Source of the DNA: JBFELO01 sp041552055
GTDB lineage: Bacteria; Acidobacteriota; Thermoanaerobaculia; Thermoanaerobaculales; Sulfomarinibacteraceae
DNA: 15,232 nucleotides
Direction of reading: 5' to 3'
Assembly (NCBI GenBank): GCA_041552055.1
Contig: JBFELO010000107.1
Location: 1 to 15,232, forward strand
Shown: piece after piece, positions 7,979-14,336 of the stretch
Layout of the letters: the number at the start of each line of letters is the position of its first letter
How positions within the stretch are numbered: position 1 is the first letter of the stretch
The notes under the pieces: generated by a model
Seen by the model: the letters and a program-made list of their open reading frames with translations, nothing else
Told to the model about the DNA's origin: nothing
Database searches by the model: none
Position numbers and translations under genes: made by a program

Positions 7979-9138
7979 TCGAGGACCCGTATCACCTGAC
8001 CGCTGTCTTCCTGTGCCTCGTGCTGCTCTCGGTGTGGCTGGACTCGCGATACGCGTGGGCACGAAAGATCTCGCCGGTGGTGATGATTCTCTTCCTCGCC
8101 GGACTCCTGTCGAACATCGGGCTGATCACAGACCGCTCGACGTACTACGACGCGCTGGCCGACTTCACGGTGCCGTTCGCGGTCTGCCTGATCCTGTTCA
8201 CGGTCAACCTCGCAGATCTGAAGCGCGCCGGGGGACCACTCCTGGTGGCGTTCGCCGTTGCGTGCGTCGGTACCGTGATAGGAGTCTTGTTGGCGGGATT
8301 GCTGTTCAACCCGCAGCTCGCGGAGATCCTCGGCAGCGAAACGTGGAAGCTGGCCGGCCCGTTCACCGGCACCTACACCGGCGGCAGCCTCAACTTCTTC
8401 GCCATTTGGGATGGACTCGACATCGGCAACCCCGATCTGTTCGCGGCCGCTAACGCCGTCGACAACCTGACCCTGTTTCCGCTCTTTGCGGTGTGGGTCA
8501 CTGTGCCGACGTTGTTGGGCCGTTGGTATCCGGTGGCGCGATTCTGGGGCGCGGTCGGTGAACATGAGAGCGCCGAGGAGGAGGGAGCGACGCATCCGGA
8601 GCTGCGCATCCTGGATGTGGTGGCGCTTGGGTTCTCGGCGCTGGCGATCATGGTGGTGAGCGATCTGATCAAAGGGCGGTTGATCGCTGACCTCATGCCC
8701 GGCTTCCCGACCATCCTCATCGTCACCACCCTCGCCCTCGTCCTGGCCCAGTTCAGGTTCATGGGCCGGCTGCAGGGTGGATTCGAGATCGGCAACCTCT
8801 CGTTCTACTTCTTCTTCTGCGCGGTCGGCGCCATGATCAACGTGAAGAAGGCGATCATCCTGTCCCCGATCCTGTTCATCTACGTGATGGTGATGATCGC
8901 GGTCCACATGGTGTTCATCTACGGAGTCGGCCGACTGCTACGCCTCGACATCAGGATCCTCACCATCGCGTCGGCCGCTGCCAAGACCGGACCGCCATCG
9001 GTGGTCGCCTTGGCCAACGTGCACGGGTGGAAACACCTGGTTCTGCCGGGCGTCGCGATGGGTTTGCTCGGCTACGCGGTCGGCAACTACCTCGGCTTCG
9101 CCGCCGCGTTCATGATGAAGGCGTTGCTGGGGCAGTGA
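7975..9138 (+). CDS. DUF819 family integral membrane protein (YjcL-like)
   Basis: Polytopic inner-membrane protein of 387 residues matching the DUF819 family (Bacillus YjcL). Seen: about ten hydrophobic segments starting at residue 8; the strongly conserved segment G-P-F-T-G-T-Y-T-G-G-S-L-N-F-F-A (128-143); and a C-terminal AAKTGPPSVVALA motif followed by a Gly-rich membrane helix. The fold resembles two-repeat secondary transporters, and the Gly/Asn motif could line a transport path, but no substrate is established to my knowledge. Start GTG 7975 overlaps the TGA of the upstream serine hydrolase and gives MIEDPYHLTAVF, the usual short N-terminus. Coupling to a periplasmic hydrolase suggests uptake of its product, perhaps a small peptide or amino-acid derivative; this is inference. 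No terminator is evident before the RayT island 33 bases downstream. Confidence 0.88.
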   Translation: MIEDPYHLTAVFLCLVLLSVWLDSRYAWARKISPVVMILFLAGLLSNIGLITDRSTYYDALADFTVPFAVCLILFTVNLADLKRAGGPLLVAFAVACVGTVIGVLLAGLLFNPQLAEILGSETWKLAGPFTGTYTGGSLNFFAIWDGLDIGNPDLFAAANAVDNLTLFPLFAVWVTVPTLLGRWYPVARFWGAVGEHESAEEEGATHPELRILDVVALGFSALAIMVVSDLIKGRLIADLMPGFPTILIVTTLALVLAQFRFMGRLQGGFEIGNLSFYFFFCAVGAMINVKKAIILSPILFIYVMVMIAVHMVFIYGVGRLLRLDIRILTIASAAAKTGPPSVVALANVHGWKHLVLPGVAMGLLGYAVGNYLGFAAAFMMKALLGQ

Positions 9139-9168
9139 CAACACATCCAGTCTCGCTCCCTCTTCACA

Positions 9169-9195
9169 TTGGTACCAGGTACATATTTGTATAAT
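9169..9195 (+). promoter_or_regulatory. Candidate rayT promoter inside the left inverted repeat
   Basis: A perfect TATAAT lies at 9190-9195. TTGGTA at 9169-9174 could serve as -35, but the 15-nt spacer is short. The box falls inside the left inverted repeat, so its sequence may instead be kept for transposase recognition. Confidence 0.45.
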
Positions 9196-9197
9196 TA
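9172..9197 (+). repeat. Left 26-bp inverted repeat of the rayT island
   Basis: This matches the reverse complement of 10206-10231 at 23 of 26 positions. It begins with the odd palindrome GTACCAGGTAC, continues ATA, has two mismatched bases, then TGTATAAT. It lies 42 bases upstream of the rayT ATG and is AT-rich against its surroundings. See the findings for interpretation. Confidence 0.85.
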
Positions 9198-9239
9198 CTG
9201 CGGCGCCGTAGAGGTGCAATCGAGGAGGAGGTGTTCACG

Positions 9240-10202
9240 ATGCCGCGCAGACTTCGCGTCGAACTCGAGGGTGGTCTGTACCACGTGTACAACAAGGTCG
9301 GACACGAGGAGAGACCTTTTGCCGATGACGAAGAGGTCGAGAGGTTTCTGGATCTCGTGCGCGACACAAAGAAGAGGGACGGTTTCGTGGTCTACGCGTG
9401 GTGTGTGATGCCCAATCACTTTCATCTCGCGTTGCGAACGCGTTCTGTGCCCCTCTCGAGGAGCATGCGGTCTATCCTGCATCGTTACTCCCTGGGTTTG
9501 AATCGCAGGCGGGGGCGCAGCGGCCCGGTGTGGCAGGGTCGATACAAGTCGAGGTTGGTCGGGGACCAGCGGTACTTCGATCGGGTCGTGCTGTACATCA
9601 ACCTGAATCCGGTAACTGGCGGTCTGGTCGATGATCCAGCCGACTATCGCTGGAGCAGCCATCGAGAACTGCTGGGTAAGGTGAAGCAACCGCTCACCGA
9701 TATCGAGGAGGCACTGATGGGCTTCGGTCAGACACGGCGATCGGCGCGATCCGCTTATGTGAGATCACTGCGGGGCGCCCGAGAGGAGTCGTGGACCGGC
9801 GAGACGCCGAACCGACTGGCGTGGTGGGTGACTGATGACGATCGTGAGATCCAACCTGCCGACAGCGGTCCCTATGTCGACGTGCTCGGCAGATCGACAG
9901 GTATCGACAGGCCCGTACTCGAGCCGGCGAACTACCTGAGCAAGGCGGCAAAGTTGCTCGGAGTCGAGCCGGGCGACCTGGCTGATAAAGGGCGACAGCC
10001 CGAGATCGTGACCCAGCGTGAGCTGATAGCCGTCCTGGGGGTGGAGCGGTACGGCGTGTCGGTCAAGGCCTTGGCGGATCTGCTCGGCCGACGGAGGGTG
10101 ACGGTGAGTACGTGGGTGAGCCGGGGCGCTGCGAAGCGCTCGTCCTCGGACTCGTTCCGAGAGAAGGTCGATGAACTCGATCGACGGATCGCTGAAGAGT
10201 GA
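9240..10202 (+). CDS. rayT: REP-associated tyrosine transposase (RayT, Y1/HUH superfamily)
   Basis: Single-strand DNA transposase-like protein of the Y1_Tnp (IS200-like) superfamily, 320 residues. Seen: N-terminal R-x-x-x-x-E-G-G-L-Y-H-V-Y-N (4-18), the HUH metal motif H60-F-H62 in CVMPNHFHLALRT, GPVWQGRYKSR (95-105), and the catalytic-tyrosine helix Y112-FDRVVL-Y119-INLNPVTGGLV, typical of RayT proteins; I cannot be sure which tyrosine is catalytic. Beyond residue 140 it carries an extension ending in a helix-turn-helix-like domain (about 250-300: TQRELIAVLGVERYGVSVKALADLLGRRRVTVSTWVSRG) reminiscent of the DnaA C-terminal domain found in some RayT subgroups. ATG 9240 was chosen over GTG 9231 because AGGAGGAGG ends at 9231, eight bases upstream. 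The gene is intact and framed by the 26-bp inverted repeat. RayT proteins usually act on REP sequences rather than moving a classical IS. Confidence 0.92.
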   Translation: MPRRLRVELEGGLYHVYNKVGHEERPFADDEEVERFLDLVRDTKKRDGFVVYAWCVMPNHFHLALRTRSVPLSRSMRSILHRYSLGLNRRRGRSGPVWQGRYKSRLVGDQRYFDRVVLYINLNPVTGGLVDDPADYRWSSHRELLGKVKQPLTDIEEALMGFGQTRRSARSAYVRSLRGAREESWTGETPNRLAWWVTDDDREIQPADSGPYVDVLGRSTGIDRPVLEPANYLSKAAKLLGVEPGDLADKGRQPEIVTQRELIAVLGVERYGVSVKALADLLGRRRVTVSTWVSRGAAKRSSSDSFREKVDELDRRIAEE

Positions 10203-10205
10203 CAC

Positions 10206-10231
10206 TTATTATACACTTATGTACCTGGTAC
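10206..10231 (-). repeat. Right 26-bp inverted repeat of the rayT island
   Basis: Partner of 9172-9197 in opposite orientation. It starts only four bases after the rayT stop and contains GTACCTGGTAC at 10221-10231. Read on the minus strand it also holds TATAAT (10208-10213) pointing into the 3' end of rayT. The distances (42 bases on the left, 3 on the right) make the pair fit snugly around one gene, giving a unit of 1,060 bases. Confidence 0.85.
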
Positions 10232-10238
10232 GTTGGGG

Positions 10239-10258
10239 TGCCGAGCAATGGCGCGGCA
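10239..10258. terminator. Hairpin between convergent genes, possible bidirectional terminator
   Basis: TGCCGAGC pairs with GCGCGGCA (seven pairs, one A-G mismatch) around the loop AATG, between the end of rayT and the end of the permease gene. Position suits a shared terminator for converging transcripts, but no T-run follows on either strand, so support is weak. Confidence 0.25.
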
Positions 10259-10283
10259 GATACATCCGGGAGCACAGCGAGAT

Positions 10284-12827
10284 CTAATCCCCCTGACGGA
10301 GGATAGCCAGAGGTCGGACGGCCAGCGCCCGGACGCTGGCCGAGAGGCCCGCGACCACGCTCAGGGCGACTGTCGATATCAGGGCGACAAGGTACGCGGC
10401 CGGAGTCCACGCCCAGGCGATCTCGAACCCGAACCGGGTGACGGCCCATGACAGCACGATCCCGCCGACGGTGCCGATGCCGCCCGCCACCAGACCGACC
10501 AGCGCGTACTCGACCGCGAACACGGCGGCCACCTGCGCCCTGGTCATGCCGAGCGTCTTGTACAGCGCCACCGCACGGCCGCGGCGAACCGCACCGGCGC
10601 TGATCGCGCCGGCAAGGATGGCGATCCCTGCCAGCACGGTGAAGGCACCCAACATTCGGACAGCCAGGCCGACCTGCAGTAGGATCCCGACCACCTTGTC
10701 GAGCAGCTGGCGCAGCCGCAACATGGTGACGTTCGGAAACGAGGCGGCCAGCCGGTCCTGCAGTGTCGACTCGGAAGCCTCGGGAATCCTCGTCGCCGCG
10801 ATCCGGGTGCGCGGTGCCTCGTCGAGCACACCGGGCTCCACGACAAGAAAGAAGTTGATCGTGAAGCGCGTCCAGTCCACGGTTCGAATGCTGGTCACCA
10901 GCAGCTCGAGCGGCACACCCTGGATGTCGAAGACCAGACTGTCGCCCACCCCGACACCGAGGTCGGCCGCATACTCCTGCTCGACGCTCACCTCTGGTCG
11001 GTCGGGATACGACCACAGGGCACCGTCGACGATCACGTTGTCCTCGGGCAGGGACTCCATCGTCGACAGCCGCTGCTCCCGGGTCAGCACCCAGCGGCGA
11101 TCCCGCCCGCGTTCCTGCACCAGATCGGCGACCGGTACACCGGCTACCGACCGTAATCTCCCGGCCACGACTTCCACCGAATCGACATCCTCCGCGTCCG
11201 CCTCCTCGAGCACCGCGCGTACCCCCGGCCACTGGTCGGGCTGGATGTCGATCAAGAAGGCCGACGGCGCCTCGTCGGGCAGCTCGGCGTCGAGCTGCGC
11301 CGACAGCCGGTCTTCGATCAGGTACATCCCGAGCACGGTCACGACACCGAGTCCGAGCGCGACCACCGCGCCAAGGGTGCCCGACCCCGGTCGGCCGAGC
11401 GCGGCGAGCCCGTGGCGAAGGGCGACCGACCCCGTCTCGCGGGGAGTGCGGCCGACCGCTCTGATGACCACCCATGCACCCAGCACCAGTGCAGCGGTGG
11501 CACCGATCAGGCCGGCCGCGAACTGGGCGCCGCGAAGCACGGATCCGGACTGCACCGCGGCGGTCGCCCCGATACCGATCAGCAGGACTGCCCACATCGC
11601 CGCGGCGATGCCCCGCCGCACCGGGAGCGGGTCGACATCGCGCCGCAGCACGCGCACCGGCGGCACCCGCACCACGTCGAACAGCGGTCGCAGCCCGAAC
11701 AGCAAGGCCACACCTACACCGAGACCGATGCCGCGCAGCATGGCCGCGGGCTGCCAGCCGACCTCCACCTGGACCGGGATCAGGCCGCTCAGCAGTCCGG
11801 GCACGGCCTGGGCCGCCAGCGCGCCTGCCACGGCGCCAGCTGCGCTGCCCACCAGCGCCAGCACGACGGTCTGGCCCAGGTAGAGGACAAACACCTCGTG
11901 CGGACGCACCCCGATCGCGCGCAGCACCGCGATCGCATCCAGTCGTCCGGCCAGCCACGCTCTCACCGCCTGAGCGACCCCGATGCCGCCGATCAGGAGT
12001 GACAGCAATGCCACCAGGCCGAGGAACCGTTCGACCCGGCCGAGGCCGGTACGGAGCGAAGGCTGCGCCTCGACGTAGCTCTCGACGTCGACGAACTCCG
12101 GATCGGGGATCGCGGTGCCGATGACGCTGCGTGCCAGAGCCACGTCGTCAGTCGTCGAGCCGTCGGCGAGCCGCACCAGCACGCGGTGCCGGACACGGCT
12201 GCCCATCCCGACCAGCCCGGTCCGCTCGAGACCCTCCTGCGAGAGCAGCACCCTCGGTCCGAGGGTGAATGACACCGCGAGCCGGTCGGGCTCGGCGGTG
12301 ATGACGCCGGCGATGGTGAAGTCCGCGTCGCCCACCCTCAGCGAACCCCCGACCGCGGTGCCGAGCCGCGTCAGCGCCTCGGGAGCCACCAGCAAGCGAT
12401 CGCGGTCGAGCAGCTGCTCGATCGTTCCCTCGGGATCGGTCTCGAGCGAGCCGTAGAACGGGTAGCCGGGTTCGACCGCCTTCAGCTCGCACAGCAGAGA
12501 TGGCCCCGGTGCATCGGTCCCTTGACTCGCTGCGGGGTTCGACACCACGCTCGGCAACTCGAGCACACCGGCGCGGCGGGAACCGGCAATGCCGTCGATG
12601 GCGGTGAGCACCTGGCCGGGAATCGGGCGACGGCTCTCGACCGCCAGGTCGGCCGCCAGCAGTTCGCGCGCTTGGGCCTGAATGGCACGGTCGACTGCAT
12701 TCGACAGCCCGGCCACCGCCACCACCGCGGCCACTCCGACCGACAGGCACGCGGCAAAGAAGACCAGCCGACCCGAAGAGCCGCGGGTCTCGCGCGCGGC
12801 AAGCGCTAGCCACGACAGGATCTTCAA
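10284..12827 (-). CDS. ybbP: FtsX/YbbP-type ABC transporter permease
   Basis: Large membrane subunit of a MacB/FtsX-superfamily ABC system, 847 residues, near the size of E. coli YbbP. Seen: a first membrane helix at about 21-41 (LVFFAACLSVGVAAVVAVAGL); an extracytoplasmic domain of about 200 residues containing a MacB-PCD-like region; helices near 268-290, 312-345, 361-380, 408-425, 434-455 and 484-503; a second extracytoplasmic domain (about 510-710); and a C-terminal FtsX block with helices near 715-745, 770-795 and 810-830. The cytoplasmic loop RAVALYKTLGMTRAQV (751-766), and its paired repeat RLDAIAVLRAIGVRPHEV (295-312), are the signature coupling segments. TTG 12827 is chosen because it overlaps the ATPase stop (TTGA) with GAGGAG just upstream and gives LKILSWLALAARETR directly before helix 1. 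The frame stays open far upstream, but that part is antisense-free overlap with the ATPase and not coding. Probable role: mechanotransmission or lipid/lipoprotein handling, not import. Confidence 0.9.
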   Translation of the reverse strand: MKILSWLALAARETRGSSGRLVFFAACLSVGVAAVVAVAGLSNAVDRAIQAQARELLAADLAVESRRPIPGQVLTAIDGIAGSRRAGVLELPSVVSNPAASQGTDAPGPSLLCELKAVEPGYPFYGSLETDPEGTIEQLLDRDRLLVAPEALTRLGTAVGGSLRVGDADFTIAGVITAEPDRLAVSFTLGPRVLLSQEGLERTGLVGMGSRVRHRVLVRLADGSTTDDVALARSVIGTAIPDPEFVDVESYVEAQPSLRTGLGRVERFLGLVALLSLLIGGIGVAQAVRAWLAGRLDAIAVLRAIGVRPHEVFVLYLGQTVVLALVGSAAGAVAGALAAQAVPGLLSGLIPVQVEVGWQPAAMLRGIGLGVGVALLFGLRPLFDVVRVPPVRVLRRDVDPLPVRRGIAAAMWAVLLIGIGATAAVQSGSVLRGAQFAAGLIGATAALVLGAWVVIRAVGRTPRETGSVALRHGLAALGRPGSGTLGAVVALGLGVVTVLGMYLIEDRLSAQLDAELPDEAPSAFLIDIQPDQWPGVRAVLEEADAEDVDSVEVVAGRLRSVAGVPVADLVQERGRDRRWVLTREQRLSTMESLPEDNVIVDGALWSYPDRPEVSVEQEYAADLGVGVGDSLVFDIQGVPLELLVTSIRTVDWTRFTINFFLVVEPGVLDEAPRTRIAATRIPEASESTLQDRLAASFPNVTMLRLRQLLDKVVGILLQVGLAVRMLGAFTVLAGIAILAGAISAGAVRRGRAVALYKTLGMTRAQVAAVFAVEYALVGLVAGGIGTVGGIVLSWAVTRFGFEIAWAWTPAAYLVALISTVALSVVAGLSASVRALAVRPLAILRQGD

Positions 12828-13522
12828 GCGGTCTCCTCGCGTTCGATCCGGCCGTCTCGTAGGTGAATTCGTCGGTCGGCGAGCTCGGCGACCGCCGGAT
12901 CGTGGGTGACCAGCACCAGGGTCGAGCCCTCTTCGGCCCGCAGCGCCACCAGCAGGTCGAGCACCCGCCGGCCGGTGGCACCGTCCAGGTTGCCGGTAGG
13001 CTCGTCCGCCAGCAGTAGCGCGGGACGTGGCGCGAACGCCCTCGCCAGTGCGACCCGCTGCTGCTCGCCGCCCGACAGCTGGCTCGGGTAATGGTGGCCG
13101 CGCGCGGAGAGCCCGACCGCAGCGAGCAGCTCGTCGGCGCGGCCGCGGGCATCGCCCACACCCAGCAGTTCCACGGGCAGCTGGACGTTCTCGCGCGCGG
13201 TCAGATTGCCCAGCAGCTGGAACGACTGGAAGACAAAGCCCACTTTGTGACGACGGAGAACCGCCAGGCGGTCTTCGGACAGCTGGTCGATGCGCTCGCC
13301 TTCGAGCAGCACCATGCCCGTGCTGGGCCGGTCGAGGCCCGCCATCAGTGCCAGCAGCGTCGACTTGCCGCTCCCGGACGGGCCGAGCACCGCGACGAAC
13401 TCGCCGCGGCGCACGTCGAGCTCGATGTCGTCCAGGATCGTCAACATCCGGCCGCCCGAGGGCAGGCTTCGACCGATCCCGCGGAGCGACAGCAAGACGT
13501 TGCCAGGTTCCTTCTTGCTCAC
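12824..13522 (-). CDS. ybbA: ABC transporter ATP-binding protein, YbbA/LolD type
   Basis: Cytoplasmic ATPase of the MacB/LolD/FtsE group, 232 residues, typical length. Seen: Walker A GPSGSGKS (47-54), Q-loop Q99 in FVFQSFQLLGNLTARENV, signature LSGGEQQRVALARA (149-162), Walker B ALLLADEPTGNLD with D173 and E174, and the switch histidine H207 in VTHDP. The F-Q-S-F-x-L-L and GNLD features are diagnostic of this group. GTG 13522 is preferred over the adjacent GTG 13525 because AAGGAG (13533-13528) is then five bases away rather than two. The stop overlaps the permease TTG by TTGA, so the two are translationally coupled subunits of one transporter. It is divergent from the TesA-like gene, the arrangement seen in E. 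coli. Confidence 0.93.
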   Translation of the reverse strand: MSKKEPGNVLLSLRGIGRSLPSGGRMLTILDDIELDVRRGEFVAVLGPSGSGKSTLLALMAGLDRPSTGMVLLEGERIDQLSEDRLAVLRRHKVGFVFQSFQLLGNLTARENVQLPVELLGVGDARGRADELLAAVGLSARGHHYPSQLSGGEQQRVALARAFAPRPALLLADEPTGNLDGATGRRVLDLLVALRAEEGSTLVLVTHDPAVAELADRRIHLRDGRIEREETA

Positions 13523-13542
13523 CACGGCTCCTTTCTGGCGGG

Positions 13543-13548
13543 TACAAT
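13543..13548 (+). promoter_or_regulatory. -10 element for leaderless tesA transcription
   Basis: TACAAT lies with its last base seven positions before the first base of GTG 13556, so transcription would start at or next to the start codon. No purine-rich Shine-Dalgarno precedes this GTG (ATCAGCAAC). No good -35 is visible. Confidence 0.45.
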
Positions 13549-13551
13549 CAG

Positions 13552-13578
13552 CAACGTGAAGCCGATCATTTCACGTTG
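13552..13578. promoter_or_regulatory. Perfect 9+9 inverted repeat across the tesA start codon
   Basis: CAACGTGAA (13552-13560) and TTCACGTTG (13570-13578) are exact inverted copies separated by nine bases, with centres 18 bp apart, near two helical turns. The left half contains the GTG start of tesA. It could be an operator for the divergent promoters or an mRNA hairpin hiding the start; nothing in the window names a regulator. Confidence 0.5.
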
Positions 13579-14245
13579 TGGGCAATTTGTGATCCTGCTG
13601 CTGGTGGCGTTCGCGCTGAGCGGCTGCGGTGCGCCTGCGCCGACGGCGACCCGGCCCACACCGGAGCCGACTCCCGCGCCCGAGGTGGACCGACTGCGGA
13701 TCGTCGTGCTGGGTGACAGCCTCGCCGCCGGGCTCGGCCTGCCCGAGGCCGAGGCCTTCCCGGCGGTTTTGGAGCAGATGCTGCGAGAGGCGGGCCGCGA
13801 GGTGGACGTGTTGAACGCCGGAGTCAGTGGGGACACCTCGGCCGGCGGTTTGTCTCGTATCGACTGGGTGCTCAAGACGCGTCCCGAGATGTTGGTGGTC
13901 GAGTTGGGAGGCAACGACGCGCTGCGCGGCCAGCCGCTCGAGAACACGGACAGGAATCTGCGCTCGATCATCGCGCGAGGACGAGAGTCCGGAGCCAGGG
14001 TGGTGCTGCTCGGAATGGACGTGCCGACCAACTATGGGCCGGACTACGCCGGCGCGTTCGCCGAGATGTACAAGACGATAGCGCGCGACGAGGAGATTGT
14101 CTTGGTGCCTGGATTTGTGCGCGAGCTCGCCACCGACCCTGCGCTCATGCAGCCGGACGGTCTCCATCCGACCGCAGAGGGGCAGCGGCTTCTTGCGGAG
14201 AGACTGTTCCCGTACCTCGACGAGCTGGTCCGCGAGATCGAGTAG
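13556..14245 (+). CDS. tesA: TesA-like GDSL/SGNH esterase, predicted lipoprotein
   Basis: SGNH-hydrolase of the TesA / arylesterase group (acyl-thioesterase, lysophospholipase or arylesterase activity in characterised members), 229 residues. Seen: a signal peptide with a lipobox L21-S-G-C24, then a Pro/Thr/Ala-rich linker (27-43); block I G53-D-S55-L with nucleophile S55; block II glycine G92 in NAGVSGDTSAGG; block III G-G-N120-D; and block V D201-x-x-H204 completing the triad. It should be anchored to a membrane by a lipidated cysteine and work in the periplasm, unlike the soluble periplasmic E. coli TesA. Start GTG 13556 gives a normal signal peptide; the frame is open further upstream only because it runs antisense to the ATPase. 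It is divergent from the ybbA/ybbP-type pair by about 30 bases. Substrate is not deducible. Confidence 0.92.
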   Translation: MKPIISRCGQFVILLLVAFALSGCGAPAPTATRPTPEPTPAPEVDRLRIVVLGDSLAAGLGLPEAEAFPAVLEQMLREAGREVDVLNAGVSGDTSAGGLSRIDWVLKTRPEMLVVELGGNDALRGQPLENTDRNLRSIIARGRESGARVVLLGMDVPTNYGPDYAGAFAEMYKTIARDEEIVLVPGFVRELATDPALMQPDGLHPTAEGQRLLAERLFPYLDELVREIE

Positions 14246-14275
14246 GCGCTCTTCTCACCCGTCCCCCGTGTTCCC

Positions 14276-14304
14276 TTGACGATCTCAACAACAAGATCGA
14301 TATT
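14276..14304 (+). promoter_or_regulatory. Sigma70-like promoter with a dyad in its spacer
   Basis: TTGACG (14276-14281), a 17-base spacer and GATATT (14299-14304) form a good -35 and a moderate -10 in front of the aminopeptidase gene. CGATCT (14280-14285) and AGATCG (14294-14299) form a perfect 6+6 inverted repeat with an eight-base spacer, touching both promoter elements, a suitable place for a repressor. Confidence 0.5.
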
Positions 14305-14336
14305 CAGTTTCAGACGCCACAACAAGGAGGTGTGCG

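Noticed and set aside
10063..11958. Very long minus-strand (631 codons) and plus-strand (10438-11883, 481 codons) open frames over the permease.
   Set aside because: Both are shadows in GC-rich DNA: composition dominated by Arg, Ala, Pro, Ser and Thr, no motifs, and fully overlapped by a well-supported permease.
12828..13547. The permease frame stays open a further 240 codons upstream, making a 1,087-codon frame.
   Set aside because: The extra part lies in another frame of the ATPase gene and translates to Arg/Pro/Gly-rich sequence with no domain. The TTG at 12827 with GAGGAG upstream and overlap with the ATPase stop is the natural start.
13091..13555. Upstream extension of the tesA frame antisense to the ATPase.
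   Set aside because: GTG 13556 gives a signal peptide and lipobox; the extension would bury these in the middle of a protein and is antisense to the Walker A region.
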